A DNA stretch of 21,997 bases from assembly GCF_000611645.1 (NCBI RefSeq), contig NW_014013461.1, positions 6,629 through 28,625 on the forward strand, written 5' to 3'. Every line of letters begins with the position of its first letter. Position 1 is the first letter of the stretch. The notes beneath the pieces were generated by a model, which was given only the letters and a program-made list of their open reading frames with translations, did not search any database and was not told the DNA's origin. The DNA is from Monoraphidium neglectum (taxonomy: Eukaryota; Chlorophyta; Chlorophyceae; Sphaeropleales; Selenastraceae). Positions 9,184 through 19,700 of this stretch are shown here, piece by piece. The translations under genes were made by a program, and so were the position numbers.

Positions 9184-10887
9184 TGTGTTGTCTGCGTGCC
9201 CATGATCGTACAAGGTACTGTTTTGTAGTATTGTATGCGTCTATGTGTGTAGGTTCGTATGTGTGATTAGGACTGTGAGCTTGCATGTACATAAGTATGC
9301 GTACCATACGTGCGTGTGCACGAGCTTGCATGCGCACATTCCAGCTGATGCATTTCACAAAGCGCAAGCCTGGCGACGGCCTGCTGGTACGTGCAGGCCG
9401 CAGCACGTACAGGTTTTCACGGCAAATTTGCATCATCAACATGGCGGTCCTGAAGCACCCCACCAGGCCGCGAACGAGGCTGCGCTGCACACCTGTCCGA
9501 TGTGGGTCAAACGCAGCAAACGTGCGGGTCCCTGTCTGCAGGAAGAGGCAGGCACGGATGTACTCGTCCAGGGAGAGCTGCTTGTTGTTGTCGGGGTCAT
9601 ACCTCTGTGTGCGTGTGCGCGAGTGTGTGTGACAGCAGGCGTGGCAGCTCAAGAGTCTTGGTGCCAGGTGCTGTGGGTCCAAGGAGTGGGGCTGCAGAAC
9701 ACAGGGTAGTTCAAAATGCAGGAGAAGGCCGATTGATTAGACAAGCCGAGCCCTGGCCTTGGCGTCCCGGCGCGCGCGAATGGGCGAGCGGGTGTGCCGC
9801 TCGCATCCTTTTCGACGCATCTCACGTCGATGAGCGCCGCCACCGCTGGCGGGTCCAGGTTGAACCCCGCCTGGCGCAGCGCCGCATTGACCTCATCCTG
9901 GGAGGGGGGAAGGGTTGGGCGCGTGCGCGCGAGCAAACGGGTCAACATGCGCGTATGTGTGTGTGCACGGGGTTGAGGAAGCGTAGAGGCACACGGGGCA
10001 ATCCACTATTGGTTTCGCCCGCCCCCGCGCCACGAGCTCTCTGTGCACAGTCTGGTGGCAGCGTTGCAGGCCGCCGTGAGTGGTGCCTGATGCGTGCACC
10101 CTACCGTGGACAGGCGCCCGCTGCGGTCCCGATCAAAGGCCTGGAAGCTGTTCTGGACGTTGACAAGGAAGTTGTGCAGCCTGCAAGGCTCGTAGGAGCG
10201 GATCAGCGCCCTCATTATGATGTGCGCTGGACAAATGAGGTGTTCCGTGGGTGGTGAGAGCACGTGGGCATCTGCAGGCAGGAACCATGGTGGTGCTGCT
10301 GCGGGCTCTGCAAGCGTCGCCGCCGGCGCAGCACCCCGCCCACCGCTGGAACTCGTCGTAGCCCAGGTTCCGCGTGCTGTTCTGGTCAAAGGCGCGCACC
10401 ATGCCGTCGACCTGCAGGGTGGCAGGGCGTGTTGCTCAAAGAGAGCGTCGGAGGCTCGTCGGCAGCAACTTTCCATAGTCGGCCCTTGCAAGGATCATGC
10501 AGGGTTTTGCTTGACACAGAGTTTCTTGAAAAAGGTGCGTGAAGTAAGCCGAAAGATCAATTGGCTGATTCCTCGCTCCTTCGCCGCGCCCGTTCGCCGC
10601 GCTTCGCGCACCCACATCTGTGAGGTCAAAGTTCAGGTTCCCCAGGGCCAGAGCCCGCTGCAGCTCCCTTGCATCGAGGTGGCCGCTGCCGTCCACGTCA
10701 ATGCTGTTGAACCACTGCGGCGCGAGGAGGCAGGCGACCACTCTGGACGTGGTGCATGGGGCCGTGGTGCATCAAGCAGCGCAGGTGGGCGGTTGGCGCT
10801 CACATGCATGCGCTGTGCGCTATATTCACGTGGATGGATAAAACAGCTTAAATATACCTATCACACCTGTCTAAGCTGGTCCCCCAT
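8640..10887 (-). CDS. Penta-EF-hand calcium-binding protein (ALG-2/peflin type)
   Basis: Calcium sensor of the PEF family; relatives dimerise through EF5 and link Ca2+ to ESCRT and COPII membrane traffic. Eight exons: 10867-10887, 10616-10714, 10344-10411, 10105-10180, 9826-9897, 9493-9604, 8972-8997 and 8640-8669, giving 167 aa; ATG 10885-10887, TGA 8640-8642. EF1 (DVDGSGHLDARE) is canonical. EF2 (DQNSTRNLGYDE) has Arg for the central Gly. EF3 (DRDRSGRLSTDE) is canonical and spans an intron. EF4 (DPDNNKQLSLDE) has Lys for Gly. EF5 (DPHRTGNITVNF) is degenerate, as expected for the dimerisation hand, and is followed by SQ|FVYCAAHTR, the family's usual C-terminus. The Gly/Pro/Tyr-rich N-terminal extension of many PEF proteins is absent: exon 1 encodes only MGDQLRQ. 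The three tiny exons (21, 26 and 30 nt) rest on phase, splice sites and alignment. Confidence 0.92.
9126..9179. repeat. (TG)n microsatellite in a PEF intron
   Basis: An almost pure (GT)n run in the 495-bp intron 8998-9492, flanked by TG-rich sequence on both sides (about 9040-9125). It creates long meaningless open frames of alternating Cys-Val or His-Thr on both strands, and would hide the two short 3' exons from a gene finder. Confidence 0.95.
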
Positions 10888-11375
10888 CAGGCCCGCACGC
10901 AGCTGAGGTGGACTTGATCGAGGAGATCACGGGTTGGACTTGATACAGGAGTGAGATGCAGTGGCACAAAAAGTAATGAATTTACGGTAACGGGGGCAAT
11001 GATGTACGGCCCGACTCTGCACATTCTCCCTGAACATTCACACCCACTAGCCAGAGCCTGCGTGGCACTGATCAATGTGGCCAGGGGCTGCAGGCCGCAC
11101 GTGGGTTTGGGCAAACAGCAGTGTGCGTCAGCAGTCTGAGAACATGTAAGCTGCTGTATCACATGGTTGTAGCCATGAGCTGACACGTCGGCTCATCTGC
11201 AAGCACTGTGGCGGTCAACGCTTGACTCAGTGTCAACCCAGGCTGCAAACGTTGGTGTCACGTGTTGTCAACATGGATGAATTACACTGATGTTTTTCAA
11301 AAGGCATGCGCAGTTGCACCAATATGCAAGTGCTTGTAGAACAGGTGTGCGCCAGCACTAGTACATCGACCCGCG
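10888..11375. other. Spacer: PEF promoter side and OPR 3' UTR
   Basis: This 488-bp spacer lies between the PEF start codon and the OPR stop codon. It contains the OPR polyadenylation signal at 11282-11286. The base composition is milder than in the neighbouring exons. I see no TATA box and no other coding segment. Confidence 0.6.
11282..11286 (-). promoter_or_regulatory. TGTAA polyadenylation signal of the OPR gene
   Basis: Plus-strand ttaca reads TGTAA on the minus strand, 90 nt downstream of the OPR stop codon (11376-11378). Sequence and distance fit the green-algal polyadenylation signal. Confidence 0.65.
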
Positions 11376-14300
11376 TCACCGCGCCAGGCGCCCGGCGAGC
11401 GCCTCCCACGCAGCCATCGGGACGTCGTCGGCGCGCCCGCCCTCCCGGGCCCTGGCCGCCAGGCGCGCCTCCAGGAGCGCCCGCACGAGCGGCTCCGGCA
11501 GGGCGACGTGCGTCCACCCGGCGATGCCAGCCGCCGCGCTGTCAAGCAGGGAGGGCTCCGGCAGGGCAGCCGGCGCCGGCCATGGGTGCCCGTGCTGCTG
11601 CCGCGCCGCCTGAAGCTGCAGCTGCTCCTCCTGAGCGCACGGCACCACCATCGCGCCCACCATCGCCTCCACCCAACCCTGCTCCGGTGCAGCCCCCAGC
11701 GCCGCGAGCACCGCGATGGCAGCGGCCGCGTTGCGCGGCGCAGGGACGCAGCGGTCATTGCCGTCGCGGCCGTCCAGCGCGTCGAGCGCGACCCGCAGCC
11801 ACGCGGCGTCGGGCGCGACGCCCAGCCGCCGCACGCCCGCCAGCAGACCGACCACGTCCGCGGCGCTCGCGCCCGCGCCCGCGCCCGCGCCGGCCAGCGC
11901 GCGAGCGCCCGCGCGCAGCACCAGCTCCCGCGCGTCGTCCGCCGCCGCCGCCGCCGCCGCCAATGACGACGACGCTGGGTCTCGGCCGGACTCCGAAAGA
12001 CCTGCGACGCCCGCCGGTCGCCACCCGGCCCGCGCCAGCGCCGAAAGCAGTGCCCCCTGCTCCCGCGCGCTTGAGCGCGGCAGGACTACCAGGGCGCGCG
12101 CCCCGAGCTCGCGCAGCACGCGCGGCGGAGGCCGGCGGCCGAGCGCGGCGGCGCCGAACAGCACCCCGGCGAGCTCCCTGGCCCCAAAGCCGTGCGCCGC
12201 CGGCCGCAGGCAGTACCAGAGGGTGTCCCACCAGGTGTCGCCCGGGCAGTACCCCAGCGCGCCAAGCGCGCGCAGCACGCACGCAAAGCCGGCCGGCGGC
12301 AGCAGGTGCAGCTCGAGCTGGAGCCGCGCGAGCGCCTGCCGCATGAACGCCTCACTGGGCGGGTGCCGCAGCGCCGCGAGCGCCCACAGCAGCTGGCAGG
12401 CGCCCGGCGGCTGAAGAGATGCCAGGTCAGCGCGCACCGCGGCGAGCGCTGCGCCAGACCACGCCGCGGGCGGCGCGGCGGCGCCGGCGGCGGGGCCCAG
12501 GCGCGCGGTCGCCCACAGCAGCACCGCGGCGGCCTGCGCGCCGTAGCCAGGGAGGTCGGGGCCGGTCGCCGCCCAGAAGGTGCGCAGCCAAGCGCCGCTG
12601 GGGCCCTGGGGCAGCACGGCCGCAGCCCAGGCAATTTGGGCGGCGTCACGCTCGTCGATCAGAGGCGGCGCGCTGCCGCCTGGAGGCGCCAGATGCGCCC
12701 GCTGCCCCGCGGGCCCCTCGTCCAGAGCGAGTGCCGCCTGCTGCTGCCGCCGCTGCCGCTCCGCCGCGGCTGCGGCCAGGGCGGCGCCGGTGCTGCTCCA
12801 TGTAATGCTGGCCCAAGAGGCGCTCGGCTGCATGCCCAGCGCCGCCAGCGCCCACAGGATATTGGCGTGTTGCTGTTTGTTTGAGGGCCGGGGAAAAGGA
12901 GGTGCAAAGACCAGTGGGGTGAACGCAGCGACGCACAAGCGGGGTGAAACAGGCTTTCCCGCTGCAGTGGCAAGAAAGACAGCGCATCTGACGTGCTGGC
13001 CGCCCACCGGCAGTCATTGACCCCACTCATTGCAATTAGGCATTGATATGACGTGGCTGCCATGCAGCAAGGCAGCCGCACACTCTGTGGCGCCCAGGTC
13101 GACCCAGCCGAGCGCGAACGCCACGCGCGCGCCCCTGGCGCACCCGAAGCGTGGTGCGTGCCGTTTTCACGTTGCTGCCCTCCAGCACCAGCAGCAGCCG
13201 CCCCACCCAACGCTTGTGCATCTCCGCGCCGCCATGCTGCTGGTGTTGTGCCGGCGGGCTGTCGCTAGCACCTGCCCGTGCCGCGGGCGGGTCCTCGCTC
13301 TGCACACGTGACTCCTGACGCCGCTCATGATCCTGATCCAGATGCTGCTGCTGTTGCTGATGCTGCTCCCGCCGCCCGAGCCGCCCGAGCGCCCAAACCG
13401 TGTTGGACACGTCGTGCGGACAGAACAGCGGCAGCTGCCCCTGCACCGCCCGCAGGAGCCCGTCCACCCAGTCTGCGGGCGCCGCCACGCCCAGAGCCGC
13501 TGCGGCCCACAGGACCTGCGCCGCGTCGCGCGGCGCGAACGCCGGCGCCTTGGCGAGCGCCGCCGCGCGCGCCTGGCGCCACCAGCCGTCGCTCGGCGGG
13601 AGGCCCAGCGCCGCCAGCGCCCACAGCACCATCGACAGCTCCTGCGGCTTGAACGCCCACAGGCGGCGGCGCGAGGCCGTCTCGAACGCGGCCATCCAGC
13701 CGGCCGGCGGCCGCCGCCGCAGCCGGCCGAGGCCCCACAGTGCCATGGCCAGCTCCTGCGGCGTGTGCTGCCCGAGCTTCGCGGCCGACGCGCCCCAGTA
13801 GAGATCCCAGCAGGCTGGCGACGGATCGTGGCGCAGCGAGCCCCACGCCTGCGGCGCGGCAGGGCGAGGTTCAAGGGGACGGTCGGGCAAGTCGAGCTAG
13901 GTGCTAGGGGGATCGGGGGTGGGTGGGGCGTGCTATTTGACTTGAGCGGCAGGTGACACAGCAGCGAGCTGTCACGGTCACCAAGCTGCATGCGAAGCTG
14001 CTCAGTGCGTGAGGCAATCAGCACCGCCACCGCCACAGGCTACATGCAAAACGCTCACCCAGGCTATTGTGGCCAGCTGCTGGGGCTCCGGCGCCGCGAC
14101 CTGCTGCACCCCGCCCGCCCGCTCCTGCTGCAGGCGTTGCAGCGCCGCCGGTGCCGCCGCCTGCGCCCCGCGGGCGACGAGCGGGTCAGCTGGCGCTACG
14201 GCCGTGGCGTGACGAGGCGCGGCAAGCAGGCGGGCGGCGACGGCCTCCAGGTCTGACAGGAAGTCCAATAGGTGGGGGTCCTGCCGCTGCTCGCTGCCGT

Positions 14301-14475
14301 CTGGCACCAGCCGCGCGAGCCGCGCGAGCGCCGCGCTCACGTGGATGGCGTTGAGGCCGCCGCGCGCCGCGCCGTCGCGCGCGGCGCGCCGCAGCGCGCG
14401 CCAGGAGGGCGCCGCGACGAGCCGTGCCGTCAGCAGCCGCGCGTCGCGCTCGCCGGCCGCTGCTGCTGCTGCTGC

Positions 14476-14508
<33 letters not shown>

Positions 14509-14982
14509 TGCAGGTGCAGCGTCGCCGGCGCCGCTTGGGCCACTGGGACCGCTGGGGCAGGGCTGGCTGCAGGGTTGCGCGGACGCCTGAATTCCTGCTG
14601 CTGCGCTGCCCTGCATAGCAGCAATTTGCGCCCGCCCGAGCAGCTGCCGCCGGCTGCCTGGCAGCGCGGAGCCCCCCCACACAAGGTGAGGAGGCAGGGG
14701 CGGCTCGTTCGGCGCTGCGCTGGGAGCGCCCCAGACGCCCCACCCGGCCTCGCCCGTCGCGTCTTCATGACTCTCCTGCTGCCAGCACTCTCGCTCATCC
14801 TGCTGCTGATGCCGGTCTACAAGCTGGCGCTGCTGCTTCAAATGGTATTGGTGCTGCCGCCGGTTCCGACGCTCTGACAGCAGCTGGACAGTGGCGCGCC
14901 CGGGGGAGGCGACCGCGGTGCACAGTGCCCCACCAGGCGCACGGCCCTTGAGCCCGCGCATGGCCCCCGGGCGCTGGTTCAT
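11376..14982 (-). CDS. OPR (octotricopeptide repeat) protein, probably organellar RNA-binding
   Basis: OPR proteins such as Chlamydomonas Tbc2 bind organelle transcripts and control their stability, splicing or translation. Exons: 14059-14982, about 13144-13848 (or from 13171) and 11376-12872, giving about 1,030-1,040 aa; ATG 14980-14982, TGA 11376-11378. The N-terminus (MNQRPGAMRGLKGRAPGG) is basic and poor in acids, like a chloroplast or mitochondrial transit peptide. A long Ala tract and a linker follow. From about residue 300, roughly 14 degenerate OPR-like repeats of about 38 aa follow, for example PQELSMVLWALAALGLPPSD and PHDVSNTVWALGRLG. A Gln/His-rich insert (about 13230-13375) splits one repeat. 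No RAP or FAST domain is seen at the C-terminus. The exon 1/2 junction (TIAW|AWGS) is firm. The donor of exon 2 is uncertain: GTGCGC at 13143 or GTGAAA at 13170, both phase 0. The RNA target cannot be read from the sequence. Confidence 0.88.
14459..14506. repeat. (GCT)n trinucleotide run encoding polyalanine in the OPR gene
   Basis: A GCT/GCA trinucleotide run with one interruption lies in OPR exon 1 and encodes most of a 16-17-residue Ala tract between the transit-peptide region and the first repeats. It probably forms a variable linker. Confidence 0.9.
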
Positions 14983-15736
14983 CGGCCCAGCTAGTGGGAG
15001 GAGGGCAGTAGGCGGTACTGAATGAGGGGCCGGTAGCTAGAGCGCAACGGCTGCGTCGCCGCCAGTCGGCCCCGCTGCAGCGGTGAGACGGCCGCAGCTG
15101 CGCAAACGGCAACACGGCAGGCGGAAAACTTTGCTGGCATGCCACCTTTATGTTGTAGCGGTGCTTACTACGTCAAAGGACGCACTACTGATGTCTAGTC
15201 CTCGTCCACATCGCCATCCAACACTCCCGCCGCTCCTGTCAAGCACAGCAAAGTCACCAAGTTGTCTACTATGATGACACCTGCGCTTCTACAGTAAGTG
15301 TGCGGGTTGCGGCGAGCCTTTGTTTCCCTTCAGAGTGGGCAAAGAAAGCCACAAGTCACGACAGCTTAGATCCGCCGCTATAATCATTACACGGACGTTT
15401 TTGGGATACTTTCAACACGAGTGTATCGTATGTGTCGGCCTTGGTGCGCTGTGAGGGCTGGTGTATGTTGTACCGTCGGCGGCCCCAGTGCTTGTTCCTG
15501 GTGCTGACCACGTCACTGTCAGCGCGAGATCCTGGCATTGCTGGCCAATAGCAGCGATCGCAAGTAATGAGCAGACTTTACATGTCCTCTTGCCTGGCAG
15601 CAGCACATGCTCTCAACATGCGCCACTCGCTCGCTGTGTGTACGGTAGTCAGTTTGGCGCACCCCCCGCCACAAAAGCAGCCTGCACTGGTGACACGGCA
15701 ACCTGCGGCCCCCAGCCAGCCGGCTCTTGTACGAGG
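14983..15736. other. Spacer: OPR promoter side and TerD-MORN 3' UTR
   Basis: This 754-bp spacer lies between the OPR start codon and the stop of the TerD-MORN gene. It contains the polyadenylation signal at 15387-15391. The part at about 15140-15420 is less GC-rich, as expected for UTR and promoter sequence. I see no conserved coding segment and no RNA gene. Confidence 0.6.
15387..15391 (-). promoter_or_regulatory. TGTAA polyadenylation signal of the TerD-MORN gene
   Basis: Plus-strand ttaca reads TGTAA on the minus strand, about 350 nt downstream of the stop codon at 15737-15739. It is the first such signal after the stop, and it supports ending the gene here. Confidence 0.55.
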
Positions 15737-16712
15737 TTAGCACACCACTGCCGGTGGGAAGGCCAAGTCTGGCGCACTGCAGGGCAGCACCTCTGCAGAC
15801 TGGAAGGTCAGGCCCTCGTACTTTGGAAACGCGGGCAGCTGCGGCTGCCCATCGCCGTCCGCTGCCGCCGCCTCCTCACCCTCCGCCTCCGCCTCGGTCC
15901 CTGAGCCTGGGACATTGCAAGGACCAGAGCGTCGTGGGTGTATCACCTTCAGCAGTGCGTTGCGGAGGTGAAAGATGTTCGTGCAAGCCTGCTCGCACCG
16001 CGACCATAACCCCCAGGGGAGGCTCAAACTTGTTGGCGGCGCCCCCTGGCCCCAGCCACGCTCACCTGCAGGGATGGAGTATGCCCCCAGGCAGCGCAAG
16101 GTGGGACCGTACTCCGCGACGAGGTGGCCCGTGGCGGCCGGCGGCAGGTCGGCGCTGCGGAAGGCGGCCAGCTGGAAGCTGCAGGGGCCTGGACAGCGAG
16201 GCAAAGGAAGACCAGCGGCGTATTGAAAGGCCAGGAGCCAGCCACTGCATCTCGCATCCCACCAACAATGGCACTTTCCCCTATGATGCGCTCGATTTTG
16301 AATTCACAACCGGTGGCGACCGGTTTGGACCGCACCTGCAGGCACACTCTTGACGAAGCGCCCCTCAAAATGGTAGTTGGGCTGGTCATACCGCCCCTCG
16401 CCCTTGAGCGCCCCCCGCTCCCAGCCGCCCGCCAGGCAGCCGCCCGCCGTGTCCCAAAACGCGCCCTGGCCGTGCTTCTTGCCGGCCTTCCAGGCGCCAG
16501 TGTAGAAGCTGCCGTCCGGGTAATGGTAGCTGCCCTGCAGTTGCGAGGCGCGTGCCAGACGTTGTGCGCGAGCAGCAAGGCGTGTCGCCCCCACCGCGTG
16601 CAGCGAGGTGCTCTTGCACAGCCCGCTGCCTGTAGCAGCCGTCCGTCTCAGCCCTGCCGCACCAACTACGTGCCCCCGCTGCGGTGTGGCCTTTGCACCC
16701 CCCTTTACACAG

Positions 16713-16765
<53 letters not shown>

Positions 16766-19700
16766 ACGCACGCACACACGCACGCACGCACGCACCCATG
16801 CACGCAACCACCGCGGACGCACCTGACCCTCAAAGCGGTCAGCTGCCCACTCGCCGTCGTACCAGCCGCCATCAGGCATCACCATGAGGCCGCGGCCCTC
16901 GCGCTTGCCGCCGCAGTAGGCCCCGAGATAGGCGGCTCCGCTGGCGAAGACGTAGAGGCCGTGGCCGCCCTTGGCGTCGGACGAGTAGCCGCCAAAGTAG
17001 GTGTCCCTGGATCAGGGTGGGGGCCTCATATGTGAGTGTGCGTCTGTTCACGCGTTCGTGACTTGCGCTTGTGCAAATGACGACTCAAAGGTGCAGTGAC
17101 TCACCTGGTTGGTGAATGTGTTTCATGAGCCGTATGTACTAGGCACAGCACTCGGTCAACTGGCCGATGCAAGGCCCAGCACCCGTATCCGTCCTTAGCC
17201 CAAAGCGCACCCGTTGGCAAAGAAGGCTTTGGCGACTGTATCATGGCGCAGACCCTCAGTGTTCACACCTCCTGCAGGTTCGAAACGCATTGCGTGGCGT
17301 GTTTTCATCAGGCCCGCACCGCTGGCTACAGCAAGTGAGTCCGCCATCCTGACATAGCTTGTAAGTCCTCGTGACCAACCATGCACACATGCACCGCAAG
17401 CCTTGCTTCCAACGTCTCCTCCCACCAGCGCTCCTGCCAGCATGCGCGCACTATTCTCATCCCCCACCTTCACCCACCCTCATAGCCCAGCGCGTTGGCC
17501 ACCAGAGTCTCATCTGCCTGCTCGCCCCCCGCGGCCGCGACCACTGCGCGCGCCCGCCACTCGCCGCGCCGCAGCCGCAGCCGCTGCACGCGCGCGCCCC
17601 GCGCGCAGACGCCGCCCGGCGCCGCTTCGGCCTCTGCTATGATGTCATCGTCCTCGTCAGCGCCGCCAACCTCGTCCTCGTCCTCCTCGACGCCCTCCTC
17701 CTCGGCCTTGGTCTTGGCTGCAACCGCAGCAGTAACCAGCTGTGTGCAGGGGTTGTGTTCGCTTAGGCAAGAGGTGGTGTTTCCATGCGAGGTATGAGCA
17801 ACATCAGGCGTGTCACGCAGCAGAATTTTCAATTGGCTGGCAAGCTTTTGCCAGAAGGGAGCGCAGGCACAGACGAAGTCCATTGCACTGCAACAGCAGC
17901 ACAAATTGTCCAGGATCAGCCGACCTCCCAGGCAGCCGTGGGGTCCGCCTGCCGTCAAAAGGCGCTCACCTGCTTGCGGGCTGCAAGGACAGCCAGCAGC
18001 GCGTCCTTGGCGCCGCCGGATGCCGCCAACGCGCTGGTGTCTTGTGCGCCAGACGCGGCCCAGGTTGCAAACGCGCCGCCGGCCAGCTCGCGGTACAGCT
18101 TAAGCATGACGACCTGTAGTAATCAAGTTGAGTCATAAGTGAGCGGCATGTGTGAGTTGGCACTCGACGGGGAGTCGTCGGCGAGCTTCAAGTGAGTTGA
18201 CCACATCGAGCGTGTGAGATGGAGGGTGTGCGGGCTGGATTGTGGGGCGCCGAAGCGCAATCCCCATGAACTGGTTGCACGTGATACCGAAGGACCCTGC
18301 GGCTGCACAATGCGGCGGCGCCCGCGCCCTGCACCTGCGTTAGGTTGCCGTCCGCACCCTCCGCACTGTTCAGCCTGCAGTGCAGCAGCACCCTGCAGCG
18401 GTGCAGTGCAAGCCGGAGCGGTCACAGGACCATCAGCCTGAGCTTTTGGCGACGCTACACCCTGATCCTGAAGACACCGTAAGCAGTGCCACGGGAAACG
18501 CCAACCGCAACACTTGTGTGTAGCAGTCGCTTACGTCAACCCGCTGAGCCCCGGTGCACGCTGCGCCCAACCGACGCACCTCTCCTTGCCTCCCCCCGGC
18601 AGCATCAGGCGCGCCTGCAGGCTGGCGACGCGCTTGAGGCCGCCGCCGCCAAAGTTGCTGACCGTGAGCATCAGGGTGCGGGCCGCTTTGGGGAGCTCGG
18701 CCAGCGTGACGGTCACCTAGGCCAGGGGTTGGTGCACCGAGGCCTGGTGAGCTGGTGTGCACAGCAGCAGCAAGTGCTGAAGTCCACATTCCTTGTGTTG
18801 TCGAGCTGCCATGGACCGACCAATCCCATGCCTGCGCCGACGTCGACTGTCCGATTCAGCTGCCCCTGATCCTCGGCATTGCCCTCTAAAACCCCTGGCG
18901 ACAATCCCTGATGCCGCTGACCCACAGAGCAACCCCCGGCCGCCCCCACCTTGTGCTTCCTCGGGAACGCCTCGGGGTAGTGCGGCTTCCGCAGCGCCGC
19001 CGCGCGCCGCTCCGCCTCCTCCTCCGCCCGCTTTGCCTCGGCCGCCGCCCTGCGCGCCTCGGCCGCCTCCTCATCCTCCTCCTCCCCCTCGCCGCCCTGG
19101 CCCTCCTCGTCGCCGCCCTCTTCTTGATGCTCTGCAGCCGCCGCCTCCTCGAGGAGCTCCTCGGGGTCCGCCACCGCCAGGCCCTCGGCCTCGGGGCTCT
19201 CGGCCGACACCGCCAGCAGCTCCTGCCCCTGCGGTTCCCAATTTGAGCAGGGCCAGCAGGGCACCGTGCCGCAGCGTTAGGGTGCAAGGGTGCGGCAGGG
19301 GTGACAACAGAGGGCTTCAAAACAAAAGGGTTTGGCGCCTCGCCTCCTCCTTCACCCAGCTCAGCGCTAAGGCCCCAATCCCACCAAAATGTCGCACCTT
19401 AACGTCAAATGCGGCTAGAGAAAACTCGAGCTCGGGGTCCTCCTCCTCCTCCCCCTCCTCCCCGTCATCGCCGCTGCCAGCCTTGCGCGGCGGGTGCAGA
19501 GCCCAGCCGAGCTCCAGCACCAGCTTGTCGGGCAGCTGCGCGGCAGCTGCTGGGGCTGGCGGCGCGCCCGTGGCAGCTGGTGCGGCGTTTGCGTCCGCGG
19601 GTGCTGCAGCCGTGTCTGACGCCTGGGCCTGCAGTAAGGGCCGCACGGGAGCCTCCCCAAGGTTTGGCAATGCAGGGTGCCACACACCTTGCACCCTCGT

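Noticed and set aside
9013..9228. Cys/Val-rich and His/Thr-rich small proteins from the (TG)n region
   Set aside because: These are translations of a dinucleotide repeat inside an intron of the PEF gene.
9041..9492. Read-through C-terminal tail of the PEF protein after residue T of DPHRT
   Set aside because: Read-through runs into the (TG)n repeat as His-Thr. Splicing at GTGTGC to 8997 restores the expected EF5 loop and family C-terminus.
11306..12346. Long plus-strand open frame (346 codons) rich in Ala, Pro and Arg
   Set aside because: It is antisense to OPR exon 3. GC-rich codons on one strand create open frames on the other, and no family motif is visible, while the minus strand shows clear repeats.
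17270..17295. GGTTCGAAA string resembling a tRNA T-loop
   Set aside because: The flanks do not form a T-stem, acceptor stem or anticodon arm. It lies in an intron of the TerD-MORN gene.
15737..17739. MORN-repeat region as a separate gene
   Set aside because: The acidic exon 17474-17739 has a good acceptor in phase with the TerD exons, and I found no convincing ATG upstream of the first MORN repeat. The single-gene model is preferred, but the alternative remains open and is stated in the findings.
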